Source: Candidatus Flavonifractor intestinipullorum
GTDB taxonomy: Bacteria; Bacillota; Clostridia; Oscillospirales; Oscillospiraceae
Length of the DNA: 64,000 bases
Assembly: GCA_019118925.1 (NCBI GenBank)
Contig: DWYC01000087.1
Coordinates: 87,905-151,904 of the forward strand
Direction: 5' to 3'
Shown here: in pieces, positions 18,001 through 26,193 of the stretch
How positions within the stretch are numbered: the first letter of the stretch is position 1
How the letters are laid out: the number at the start of each line of letters is the position of its first letter
The notes under the pieces: generated by a model
Told to the model about the DNA's origin: nothing
Databases searched by the model: none
Seen by the model: the letters and a program-made list of their open reading frames with translations, nothing else
Translations under genes and position numbers: made by a program

Positions 18001-18934
18001 CCGTGCGGTCCTCCACCCGGACGTTCATGGCGTTTAAGATGGCGTTTTCCAGGTCCCGGTCCAATTTCGCGTGCCTGGAGGGGGGCTCGAGAATGTCTTT
18101 GCGCTTCTTCTCCAGCCAGGCCCGCCGCTCCAGCGCGTCGGGGGGCGTCACACCGGTGATCATCCGGTAGAGTACGGCGGCCAGGGCGTACACGTCGGTC
18201 CAGGGGCCCTGATCGCCCCGGCTGCGGTACTGCTCCTCGGGGGAGTAGCCGGGCTTGATGATGACGGTGAGACTCCGGCTGTGGGACGTGGTGGCGTAGC
18301 GGGCGGCGCCGAAGTCGATGAGTTTGACCCGGCCGTCCCGGGTGAGGAAAATATTGTCGGGGGCGATGTCCCGGTGGAGGATGCCCGCCTGGTGCACCGC
18401 CTCCAGGGAGCGGATCACCGGCTCCAACAGCGCAACCGCCCGCTCCGGCGGGAGCTTGCCCTCCCGCTCCAGACAGGCGGCCAGGGTCTCGCCCTCCAGA
18501 TACTCCATCACCAGATAGGCGGTCTGATTGGCCTCAAAGCTGTCAAATACCCGGACAATGCCCGGCTCGTCCTGGAACTTGACCAGGCGCTTGGCCTCGT
18601 CCACAAATTTGCCCAGGCCGTCGGCAAACTGCTGGGCCTTATTGCCCTGAAAGACCGTCACCCGGCTCTGTCCGGCCATGCGGGTGGCAAATTCACTGGG
18701 CAGGTACTCCTTGACGGCCACCGCCTGGCCCAGAACCTGGTCCCAGCCCAGATAGGTCACGCCGAAGCCGCCGTACCCCAGCACCCGGCCGATGAGATAC
18801 CGCCCGGCCAGAAGGGTGCCCGGGGCCATATGCAGCGGGCTCTCCGCCGGAGCGCCCGCCTCATAGCCGCAGTAGGGGCACACCTCGTATGTACTCTCAT
18901 ATTCGGCCATACAGCCCAAACACCTCTGGCGCAT
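15014..18934 (-). CDS. Zn-ribbon eukaryotic-like Ser/Thr kinase with TM, two PASTA-like domains and about 8 Big2 repeats
   Basis: MRQRCLGCMAEYESTYEVCPYCGYEAG; YLIGRVLGYGGFGVTYLGWD, HRDIAPDN, LIDFGAARYA; PASTA-like VPSVVNYSVGVAQEMLDEQSLRP...; repeated (W)xSSDxxVASVSSSGxVTAxGxGxATITASMTYxGxxYSxxCxVTV. Confidence 0.93.
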   Translation of the reverse strand: MRQRCLGCMAEYESTYEVCPYCGYEAGAPAESPLHMAPGTLLAGRYLIGRVLGYGGFGVTYLGWDQVLGQAVAVKEYLPSEFATRMAGQSRVTVFQGNKAQQFADGLGKFVDEAKRLVKFQDEPGIVRVFDSFEANQTAYLVMEYLEGETLAACLEREGKLPPERAVALLEPVIRSLEAVHQAGILHRDIAPDNIFLTRDGRVKLIDFGAARYATTSHSRSLTVIIKPGYSPEEQYRSRGDQGPWTDVYALAAVLYRMITGVTPPDALERRAWLEKKRKDILEPPSRHAKLDRDLENAILNAMNVRVEDRTASAEAFWQELTSPDGVKRRSGHIKPLDVLRWPLALKIAVPAAGALVLVLLALLFTGHLGEQAELNTEIALGEGMTRVPSVVNYSVGVAQEMLDEQSLRPVIGGRKRSDTIPVDLVLYQSVDAGAVVEEDTQVELYLSAPLEAETPEGTAPDVAYYALEEASALLTQMGAVVSVEYEYSADVAQGIVIRQSVEMGEPLSAGTPVTLYVSQGPDPALEQPAEEGTSESQAPQSAPLQLNRSSLRLYVGDRVTLRASGGGGSYRWSSSDSSVVSVSNGSVTAAGAGQATITVSSGGSSVSCSVVVQDYTPRLNRSTLTLSAGAQATLSASGYPSGVSVRWSSSNSAVASVSASGVITAQSPGSCTITAQCSLSGRTYSAACAVTVAEGEVGSVVLSESSLLLTLGSGTSLGTDAAVYPSNASISWQSSDPAVAEVNAYGWVTPKQDGEATITASIVHNGQVYSDHCTVRVVEPEISLSDTSLTLTPGEWEILSVGSYPYEPDEILWESADSQVATAGGGSVTAQGEGRTTITVTAVFGSYRCHAACSVTVTPTAGLTISSSGISLLEGETYWLDADATPAGQSITWRSDDPSVASVSSSGRVTAEGTGSTTIVASMTYDGVLYSDSCHVSVSPGGSLTLSDHTLALEAGQQRTLTARTSPTNSSVTWRSSDSGVASVSSSGAVTAVGAGSATITASMTYGNTTYSDECRVTVSEAAGITLSHSSLTLEVPLSQDLTVYTTPAGQRVTWSSSDPGVASVSSSGRVTAEGGGSATITASMTYGGQTYSASCAVTVEVPEIIGNVTIEPGELALSVGESQMLGFSSSFTNTTDIGPTVWSSSDSDIAAVSGGTVTAKGEGTAVITASVTAGGQTFRDQCTVTVSAREPENIVIPVSLSIGSNDAVSERIHQGDTVTLDIDIDTGGESGEDLFTLWVARLDGYSWEQLGAYYVDGSTHTTLDLDISSLDTNGSDTFAVSLFYSDNFSTGNSLGDILIRLVVV
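15350..17310 (-). repeat. Tandem Big2-coding repeat array (about 8 units of about 240 bp; units around 15670-16330 most alike at DNA level)
   Basis: GTAGGTCATGGAGGCGGTGATGGTGGCGCTGCC recurs about 240 bp apart (near 15673 and 15913) with a variant near 16158; CCGGA(A/G)GA(G/A)CTGACGGA(A/G)GCCAC recurs in phase. Confidence 0.85.
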
Positions 18935-19059
18935 CGTCTCTCCCTCTCTGCCGGGATATGCCCGGCGCATAAAATACCGCTCTCATTATAGCGCGGCACG
19001 CCCGTTCCTTGCATTAACACAGGTTAATCACGGCAAAAACAGGGCGTTTAAACAGACAT

Positions 19060-19088
19060 CCCCCCCGGCAGTGCCGGGAGGGATGGAA
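19060..19088 (-). terminator. Probable terminator after the CNNM/CorC gene
   Basis: Reverse strand TCCCTCCCGGCACTGCCGGGGGGGATGTCTGTTT. Confidence 0.5.
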
Positions 19089-19093
19089 GGAAA

Positions 19094-20434
19094 TCAGTCC
19101 TCCTGGCCGGAGGGTTCCTCCGGAGGGAGCTTGGAGACCAGGGACCACTCCACCCGGCGCTCCTTCCAGGACTCCACCTGGATATGCAGGCCGTGAATGT
19201 CCAGCACCAGAAGATCGTCCCCGTCGGGAATCACGGAAATCTGGGCGGTCACCAGACCGCTGAGGGTCTCGGCCTCCTCGTCGTCGGGGAAGGAGATCTC
19301 CAGCGCGTCGGCCAGGTCGTCCAGCTCCGCCGAGCCGGCCACCCGCCACAGATTTTCGCCCAGGCGGATGATCTGCTGTTCGTCCTGGGGGTCGAATTCG
19401 TCGTAGATTTTGCCCACCAGCTCCTCCAGCAGATCCTCCATGGTCACCAGGCCTGCGGTGCCGCCGTACTCGTCCACCACGATGGCCAGATGGACTTTCC
19501 GGCTCTGAAGGTCCCGGAAGAGGGCCCCCGCCGGCACCGACTCGGGCACAAAATAGGCCGGCCGAAGCAGCTCGCGCAGGGGGAGAGGCCGCTCCCGGCG
19601 GGCATTGAGGAAGTAATCCCGGCTGGAGAGGATGCCGATGACGTCGTCCGCGTCCTCGTCATAGACGGGGAAGCGGGACAGGCCGCTCTCCTGGATGGTG
19701 CGCAGGATTTCCTCATCCTCGTCGCCCACCCAGAGCATAACCACATCGGTGCGGTGAATCATCACGTCCTCTGCGGTCAGGTCGCTGAAGTCGAATACAT
19801 TTTCAATGAACTGTTTCTCACTGGAGTCAATGGCCCCTCGTTCCTCTCCGATGTCCACCATCATGCGGATTCCCTCTTCGGAGACGTCGTCCTCCTCCTG
19901 ATTGGGGTCGATGTGGAACAGCCGGAGCATCCCGTTGGTAGAGGCGGTGAGCAGCCAGATCACCGGGCGCATCAGCACCGAGAGGATGTAGACAATGTTG
20001 CAGGAAAAGCGGGCCACAGCCTCGCTTTTCTTCATGGCCACCCGCTTGGGGACCAGTTCGCCAAAGACCAGCGTGAAGTAGGCCAGCAGCAGCGTGATGG
20101 CAATCAGAGAGAAGGTGTGCACCGCCGCCACGGCCCCCCCGCTCAGGGCGAACCGCTCCACCAGCCAGCCCGAAAGGCGCCCGGCCAGATTGTCGGCGGC
20201 AAAGGCCGAACCGAGCAGGTTGGCCAGGGTAATGCCGATCTGAATGGTGGAGAGAAATCCGGTGGAGTTTTCCACAATGGAGAGCAGCCGGGCCGATTTT
20301 TTATCGCCGTCCTCAGCCTGACGGCGGATTACCGCCTCATTCAGAGAGATCACGGCGATCTCCGTGGCGGCAAAAAAGGCGTTGAGCGCAATGAGTATGA
20401 CCTGAAGAAGCAGCTGAGGCCATAATGGGGGCAA
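19094..20434 (-). CDS. CNNM/CorC (HlyC-type) membrane protein with CBS domains
   Basis: [23 protein letters not shown]..., [54 protein letters not shown]. Confidence 0.95.
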   Translation of the reverse strand: MPPLWPQLLLQVILIALNAFFAATEIAVISLNEAVIRRQAEDGDKKSARLLSIVENSTGFLSTIQIGITLANLLGSAFAADNLAGRLSGWLVERFALSGGAVAAVHTFSLIAITLLLAYFTLVFGELVPKRVAMKKSEAVARFSCNIVYILSVLMRPVIWLLTASTNGMLRLFHIDPNQEEDDVSEEGIRMMVDIGEERGAIDSSEKQFIENVFDFSDLTAEDVMIHRTDVVMLWVGDEDEEILRTIQESGLSRFPVYDEDADDVIGILSSRDYFLNARRERPLPLRELLRPAYFVPESVPAGALFRDLQSRKVHLAIVVDEYGGTAGLVTMEDLLEELVGKIYDEFDPQDEQQIIRLGENLWRVAGSAELDDLADALEISFPDDEEAETLSGLVTAQISVIPDGDDLLVLDIHGLHIQVESWKERRVEWSLVSKLPPEEPSGQED

Positions 20435-20598
20435 GACAAATTCCTCCTTAACTAAAATAAGATTGAGTATGCGCCGTACGAAAAGAAGTATACCATATTT
20501 CTAAAAAAAATCCACTGGGGGGTGGGAAAAAACTTTTCCCCCATGGTATAATGGAGGCATTCTCACGGCCGGACCGGAGAGAACGGAGGAGGACCCGG

Positions 20599-21915
20599 AT
20601 GCACACGCAAGCATGGAAGCAAACGCTGCGGCACCACTGGAGCGAGGGAGAGACGTTTCTGAAGTGGCTTTTGTTCGCGGGCATTATCGGCGTGGTGGTG
20701 GGCGGCGTGAGTTCGGCCTTCTACCACTGCTTTCACTGGGCCACCCGGGCCCGGGAGGCCAACCCCTGGCTCCTGCTTCTGCTGCCGGCGGGGGGCGCGG
20801 CCATTGTGCTGCTCTACCGCCTGCTGGGCATGGAGCAGGACCGGGGGACGAACTTTGTCCTGGTGGCAGTGCGGGAAAACACCCCCCTGCGCCTGCGCAC
20901 CGCGCCGCTGGTGTTTATTTCCACCGTCATCACCCATCTGGTGGGGGGCTCTTCCGGCCGGGAGGGGGCCATCTTACAGATCGGCGGCTCCATCTCCTCC
21001 AAGATCGGCCGCTGGATGGGCCTGGACGACAAGGACAGCCGGGTCATCACCATGTGCGGCATGTCGGCGGCCTTCTCCGCCCTGTTCGGCACGCCGCTGA
21101 CGGCGGCCGTTTTTGCCATGGAAGTGGTGAGCGTGGGGGTGATGTACTACGCCGCCATCGTGCCCTGCGCCATCGCGGCCATCACCGGACTCTGGGTTGC
21201 GCAGGCCTGCCAGGTGCCCGGAACGGCCTACTCCCTGGCGGGCGTGCCCGACCTGGGGCCGGTGAGCCTCCTCCAGACGGTGGTTATGGGGGCCCTCTTC
21301 GCGCTCTTGTCCATCCTGTTCTGCCTGATGATGCACCTGGCGGGGCACCTCTACCAGCGCGGCTTCCCCAACCCGGTGGCCCGGGGGGCGGCGGGCGGAG
21401 GCGTGGTCATCGCCCTGACCGTGCTGGTGTGGATATGGAACCCCTTTTCCTTTGACTACAACGGCGCGGGGGAGGCGGTGATTCACGCCGCCATCGAGGG
21501 CCAGGTCCGGCCGGAGGCCTTTTTCCTGAAAATCCTCTTCACCGCGGCCACGCTGGGGGCGGGGTTCAAAGGGGGCGAGATCGTGCCGGCCTTTTTTACC
21601 GGGGCGACCTTCGGCGGCACGGTGGCCCCCCTGCTGGGACTGGACCCCTCTTTCGGCGCGGGGCTGGGCATGGTCAGCGTCTTTTGCGGCGTCACCAACT
21701 GCCCCATGACCTCGCTGCTGATGGCGCTGGAGCTCTTCGGCGGCGGAAGCCGGGGGATGTTTACGGGGCAGAGCCTGTGCCTGTTTGCGGTGTCCATCGC
21801 CGTGTCCTATATGCTCTCGGGGTACTATGGCCTGTATAGCGAGCAGAAAATCGTGTATAGTAAGTTCAGACCGGAATTTATCAACCGAAAGGCGAATGAG
21901 GATGAACCAGACTGA
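20599..21915 (+). CDS. CLC-family anion channel/antiporter (possibly CLC-F-like)
   Basis: THLVGGSSGREGAILQIGGSISSKIGRW..., CGMSAAFSALFGTPLTAAVFAMEVV; GTNFVL occupies the place of the canonical GSGIP motif. Confidence 0.92.
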   Translation: MHTQAWKQTLRHHWSEGETFLKWLLFAGIIGVVVGGVSSAFYHCFHWATRAREANPWLLLLLPAGGAAIVLLYRLLGMEQDRGTNFVLVAVRENTPLRLRTAPLVFISTVITHLVGGSSGREGAILQIGGSISSKIGRWMGLDDKDSRVITMCGMSAAFSALFGTPLTAAVFAMEVVSVGVMYYAAIVPCAIAAITGLWVAQACQVPGTAYSLAGVPDLGPVSLLQTVVMGALFALLSILFCLMMHLAGHLYQRGFPNPVARGAAGGGVVIALTVLVWIWNPFSFDYNGAGEAVIHAAIEGQVRPEAFFLKILFTAATLGAGFKGGEIVPAFFTGATFGGTVAPLLGLDPSFGAGLGMVSVFCGVTNCPMTSLLMALELFGGGSRGMFTGQSLCLFAVSIAVSYMLSGYYGLYSEQKIVYSKFRPEFINRKANEDEPD

Positions 21916-23503
21916 ACAGATTTTCTGCAACGGGCCCATTGTGACGCTGGAGGAGGGCCCGGCCCCCCAGGCCGTGCTGGTCCGGGGAGAGCGCATCGCC
22001 GCCCTGGGGAGCCGGGCGGAGCTGGAGGCCATGGCGCCCGGAGCGCTGCGCCGGGATCTGGAGGGGCGGGCGCTGCTGCCCGCGTTTCTGGACGCCCACA
22101 GCCACATCACCGCCGTGGCCGCCACCCTGGACCTGTGCCCCCTGGGGGACGCGGCCTCCCCGGAGGAGGCCGCCCAACGGATGGCCCGATTCCGGGCGGA
22201 GCGGGCCATCCCGGAGGGGGAGTGGGTGATCGGCTTCGGCTACGACCACAATGTGTTCCCGGGGAAGGCCCACCCCACCCGGGCGGAGCTGGACCGGGCG
22301 CTGCCCCGGAATCCGGCGCTGATGACCCACGCCTCGGGGCACATGGGGACGGCCAACGGCCTGGCCCTGTCCCGTTTGGGCCTGAGCCGGGATACCCCTG
22401 ACCCGGAGGGCGGACGCCTGGGCCGGGACGCGGGGGGAGCGCTCACCGGCTATCTGGAGGAGGCCGCCTTTTTTGCGGCCGCCGGACAGATCCCCAAGCC
22501 CTCGCCCGCCCAGGCCCTGGCCAATCTGGAGCGGGCCCAGGAGGTCTACCTCGCCCACGGCATTACCCTGGCCCAGGACGGCCGCACCGGCAGGGCGGAG
22601 GACCAGCTTCTCTCCACCCTGGCGGCCCGGGACCGGCTGAAGCTGGAGGTGGTGGGCTACGCCGACCTCCAGCATTGCCCGGAGCTGGTCCGGCGCCCCC
22701 CGGTGGGACGCTACCGGGTGGGAGGCTATAAAATCTTCCTGGACGGCTCCCCCCAGGGGCGCACAGCCTGGATGCGGGAGCCCTATCTGGGGGGCGAGGC
22801 GGACTACCGCGGCTACCCGGCCCACACCGACGAGGAGGTGGCCGCTGCGGTGGAGCGCGCCCTCCGGGAGGGGAGGCAGATTTTGGCCCACTGCAACGGG
22901 GACGCCGCCGCCGGACAGTTTCTAACGGCCTGCCGCCGGGCCCAGGAGCGGGTGGGGCGGCCGGTGGGGACCATCCGGCCGGTGATGATTCACGCCCAGA
23001 CCGTGGGGAGCGATCAGCTCCGGGAGGCGGCGGAACTGGGGGTCATTCCCTCCTTTTTTGCCGCCCACATCTGGTACTGGGGGGATGTGCACCTGGAGAA
23101 CCTGGGACGCGCGCGGGGAGCGCACATCAGCCCCGCGGGGACCGCCGCCGGGCTGGGACTCCCCTTTACCCTCCACCAGGACTCCCCGGTTTTGCCCCCC
23201 GACCCGCTGGAGAGCGTATGGTGCGCCGTCTGCCGCCGCACCCGGGGCGGGGCGCGCCTGGCGGAGGAGGAGCGGGTTTCCCCCCGGGAGGCCCTGCGGG
23301 CGGTGACCCGCTATGCCGCCCGCCAGTACGGTCTGGAGCGGGAGCGGGGGCGCATTGTCCCCGGACAGCGGGCCGACTTTGTCCTCCTCTCCGGCGATCC
23401 CACGGCGGTGGAGCCCGAGGAGATCCGCTCGCTCCGGGTGGAGGAGACCATCCGGGCCGGGGAGACGGTCTACCGGGCCGGAATACAGAAGACAGACAGA
23501 TAG
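21896..23503 (+). CDS. Amidohydrolase family protein (YtcJ-like)
   Basis: QIFCNGPIVTLEEGPAPQAVLVRGERIAALGS...LPAFLDAHSHIT...FTLHQDSPVLPPDPLESVWCAVCR...GRIVPGQRADFVLLSGDP; overlaps the upstream gene end. Confidence 0.92.
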   Translation: MRMNQTEQIFCNGPIVTLEEGPAPQAVLVRGERIAALGSRAELEAMAPGALRRDLEGRALLPAFLDAHSHITAVAATLDLCPLGDAASPEEAAQRMARFRAERAIPEGEWVIGFGYDHNVFPGKAHPTRAELDRALPRNPALMTHASGHMGTANGLALSRLGLSRDTPDPEGGRLGRDAGGALTGYLEEAAFFAAAGQIPKPSPAQALANLERAQEVYLAHGITLAQDGRTGRAEDQLLSTLAARDRLKLEVVGYADLQHCPELVRRPPVGRYRVGGYKIFLDGSPQGRTAWMREPYLGGEADYRGYPAHTDEEVAAAVERALREGRQILAHCNGDAAAGQFLTACRRAQERVGRPVGTIRPVMIHAQTVGSDQLREAAELGVIPSFFAAHIWYWGDVHLENLGRARGAHISPAGTAAGLGLPFTLHQDSPVLPPDPLESVWCAVCRRTRGGARLAEEERVSPREALRAVTRYAARQYGLERERGRIVPGQRADFVLLSGDPTAVEPEEIRSLRVEETIRAGETVYRAGIQKTDR

Positions 23504-23517
23504 AAAGGACAGCGCAT

Positions 23518-24186
23518 ATGACCCTCTTTGACATCATGGGGCCGATTATGGTGGGGCCCTCCTCTTCACACACCGCCGGTGCGGTCCGCATCGGCCTCAT
23601 CACCCGGAAGCTGCTGGGCGGGGAGCCTGCGGGGGCCGAGCTGGTCCTCCACGGCTCCTTTGCCGCCACCGGAAGCGGCCACGGCACCGACCGGGCCCTC
23701 ATCGCGGGACTGCTGGGCATGGAGCCCGACGACGCCCGCATTCCCCAGAGCTTTGCCCTGGCGGGGCAGCGGGGCCTGGCGTTCCAGTTCCGCCACGGCG
23801 TGCTCAAGGACGCCCACCCCAATTCGGTAAAGATCACCGCTCAGGACGCCGCGGGCGGCCGCCTGACGGTGGTGGCCGCCTCTCTGGGGGGCGGGCGGGT
23901 GAAATTCACCTCGGTGGACGGCCTGCCCGCCGCGTTTTCCGGGGAGAAAAATACCCTCATCATCCGCAACGAGGACCGGGTGGGCGAAGTGGCGGCCATG
24001 GCCAACGCCCTCTCGGACAACCGGGTGAACATCGCCTCCATGCAGCTCTACCGAAATGTCAAGGGGGGCGAGGCCCTCATGGTGGTGGAGAGCGACGAGA
24101 CCATCTCGCCGGCCACGCTGGAGCGGCTGCGGGCGGTGGAAGGCATCCGGCGGGTGACCTATCTGGACGTGGGAGGAGAGAATTAA
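23518..24186 (+). CDS. sdaAB: L-serine ammonia-lyase, iron-sulfur-dependent, subunit beta (C-terminal ACT)
   Basis: MTLFDIMGPIMVGPSSSHTAGAVRIG...; IIRNEDRVGEVAAMANALSDNRVNIASMQLYR. Confidence 0.95.
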   Translation: MTLFDIMGPIMVGPSSSHTAGAVRIGLITRKLLGGEPAGAELVLHGSFAATGSGHGTDRALIAGLLGMEPDDARIPQSFALAGQRGLAFQFRHGVLKDAHPNSVKITAQDAAGGRLTVVAASLGGGRVKFTSVDGLPAAFSGEKNTLIIRNEDRVGEVAAMANALSDNRVNIASMQLYRNVKGGEALMVVESDETISPATLERLRAVEGIRRVTYLDVGGEN

Positions 24187-24187
24187 G

Positions 24188-25048
24188 ATGTTCACATCGG
24201 TTGCATCCATGCTCCGCCGGGCGGAGGAGGAGAACAAGCCCCTCTGGGAGGTGATTCTGGCCGACGACCTGGCCGACCGGGGCGTAAAGCGGGAGGCGTC
24301 TCTGGAGAAAATGGAGGGCCTGTGGCGGGCCATGAAGGAGGCCGAGGCCGACTATGACCCCGCCCGCCGCTCGGCCAGCGGCCTGGTGGGGGGCGAAGGC
24401 GCGGTGATGGACCGCTCCCAGGTGGGGCTGTGCGGGCCCTTCCTGCGGGAGGTGATGGCCACCGCCCTGAAGATGGGAGAGTGCAACGCCTGTATGCGGC
24501 GCATCGTGGCCGCCCCCACGGCGGGGGCCTGCGGCGTGCTGCCGGCGGTGCTGCTGCCCATGCAGCGGCGCTACGGCTTCTCCGACGAACAGATGGCACA
24601 GGCGCTCTATGTCTCCGCGGGCTTTGGACAGGTCATCGCCGCCCGGGCCTCCATCTCCGGGGCCGAGGGAGGATGCCAGGCGGAGGTAGGCTCGGCCTCC
24701 GGCATGGCGGCCGCCGCCATCACCCATCTTATGGGGGGCACGGCGGTACAGATGGCCCACGCCTGCGCCATGGCGCTGTCCAACATTCTGGGTCTGGTGT
24801 GTGATCCGGTGGCCGGGCTGGTGGAAGTGCCCTGCGTCAAGCGCAATGTGATGGGGGCTTCCAACGCGCTGGTCTGTGCGGAGATGGCCCTGTCGGGGCT
24901 GGTGAACCAGATCCCCTGCGACGAGGTCATCGACGCCATGGGCGCGGTGGGCGCCAGCCTGCCCACCGCCCTGCGGGAGACCAGCGAAGGCGGGCTGGCC
25001 GTCACGCCCACGGCCCTGCGCCTGGCCGAGGCCATGGGGGGGACCTGA
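24188..25048 (+). CDS. sdaAA: L-serine ammonia-lyase, iron-sulfur-dependent, subunit alpha
   Basis: GECNACMRRIVAAPTAGACGVLPAVL...EGGCQAEVGSASGMAAAA...GLVCDPVAGLVEVPCVKRN. Confidence 0.96.
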   Translation: MFTSVASMLRRAEEENKPLWEVILADDLADRGVKREASLEKMEGLWRAMKEAEADYDPARRSASGLVGGEGAVMDRSQVGLCGPFLREVMATALKMGECNACMRRIVAAPTAGACGVLPAVLLPMQRRYGFSDEQMAQALYVSAGFGQVIAARASISGAEGGCQAEVGSASGMAAAAITHLMGGTAVQMAHACAMALSNILGLVCDPVAGLVEVPCVKRNVMGASNALVCAEMALSGLVNQIPCDEVIDAMGAVGASLPTALRETSEGGLAVTPTALRLAEAMGGT

Positions 25049-25120
25049 GAGGCCCGGCGGGGAGAAGCCTGCGCCGCCCGGACAGAGGGCGGCGCAATCT
25101 CAACGAAGAAGGTGGTTCCA

Positions 25121-26164
25121 ATGGCGAAACAGCGGGGGAGCCGGCTGCTCTATGCCGACCGGCTGCGGGTGGCGGCCTCCCTGGCGGTGGTGGCCGTCCA
25201 CATCTGCGGGGCCTGGATCGACCAGGCCCCGGTGGGTTCCGCGGCCTGGAATACCCTGAACGTCTACGACAGCCTGGTCCACTGGTGCGTGCCCGTATTC
25301 GTCATGCTCTCGGGTATGTTCCTGCTGGACCCGGAGCGGAAGGTCACCGGACGGGATCTGCTGCGGCATGGTTTGCGCATCGCCGTGGCCCTGGCGGCCT
25401 GGAGCGCCATCTATGCCCTGGCGGGGGTGCTTCTGGACGGAAAGCCCCTGGGGGCCTGGTGGGGCGAGATGCGGAATGTGGTCTGGGGCAAGCTCCACTA
25501 CCACCTCTGGTTCCTGCCCATGCTGCTGGGGCTCTATCTCCTCACGCCGGTGCTGCGGGCCTTCGTCCGGGGAGCCGCCCAGGGGGAGATGCGGTGGTTT
25601 TTCCTGCTGGTGTTCGGGGCGGCCATGGTGCTGCCCACCCTGCTGGCCATCCGGCCCAGCAAGACGGTCTCCACCTGGATGAATCAGCTGGACCTGCGTA
25701 TGGTGCTGGGCTATGGGAGCTATTACATCCTGGGCTATTGCCTGAAGACCTGCCGGCTGAGCCGGCGAAAGGAGGGGCTCATCTACCTGCTGGGTCTGGC
25801 GGGAGCGGTGTGGACGGCGGCGGGGACGGCCTGGCTCTCGGCGGAGATGGGGCCCCGCTTTACCTTCTACGGCTATTTCTCGCCCAATGTGGCCTGTATG
25901 GCCTCGGCGGTCTTTCTGCTCTTCCGCCGCCTGCCGGAGGGGGCGAACGCCGGGCGGTGGACCGGCCCGCTGGCGGGCATCACCTTCGGCATCTACCTGT
26001 GCCACGACCTCTTCCTGATGCTGCTGCGCCACTGGGGGGTGTCCACCCTCTCCTTTGCCCCGGTGCTCTCGGTACCGGTGCTCACCCTGGGGGTCTTTGG
26101 CTGCGCCGCGCTGACGGCCTGGCTGCTCTCCAGGCTGCCGGTGCTGGGCCGGTATCTGACCTGA
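25121..26164 (+). CDS. Acyltransferase-3 family membrane protein
   Basis: LYADRLRVAASLAVVAVHICGAWI..., HWCVPVFVMLSGMFLLDPER..., multi-TM. Confidence 0.9.
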   Translation: MAKQRGSRLLYADRLRVAASLAVVAVHICGAWIDQAPVGSAAWNTLNVYDSLVHWCVPVFVMLSGMFLLDPERKVTGRDLLRHGLRIAVALAAWSAIYALAGVLLDGKPLGAWWGEMRNVVWGKLHYHLWFLPMLLGLYLLTPVLRAFVRGAAQGEMRWFFLLVFGAAMVLPTLLAIRPSKTVSTWMNQLDLRMVLGYGSYYILGYCLKTCRLSRRKEGLIYLLGLAGAVWTAAGTAWLSAEMGPRFTFYGYFSPNVACMASAVFLLFRRLPEGANAGRWTGPLAGITFGIYLCHDLFLMLLRHWGVSTLSFAPVLSVPVLTLGVFGCAALTAWLLSRLPVLGRYLT

Positions 26165-26193
26165 TTGAAACGCGCGAAAAGGAGTTTCTGACT

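Noticed and set aside
14996-18037. 1013-aa plus-strand ORF
   Set aside because: Antisense shadow of the Big2 kinase; repetitive Gly/His/Ala composition mirrors the Big2 coding repeats
20440-20598. Fluoride (crcB) riboswitch upstream of the CLC gene
   Set aside because: No GGNGATGGNGTTCGCC-like core seen; the GGGAAAAAACTTTTCCC stretch is just a short inverted repeat near the promoter
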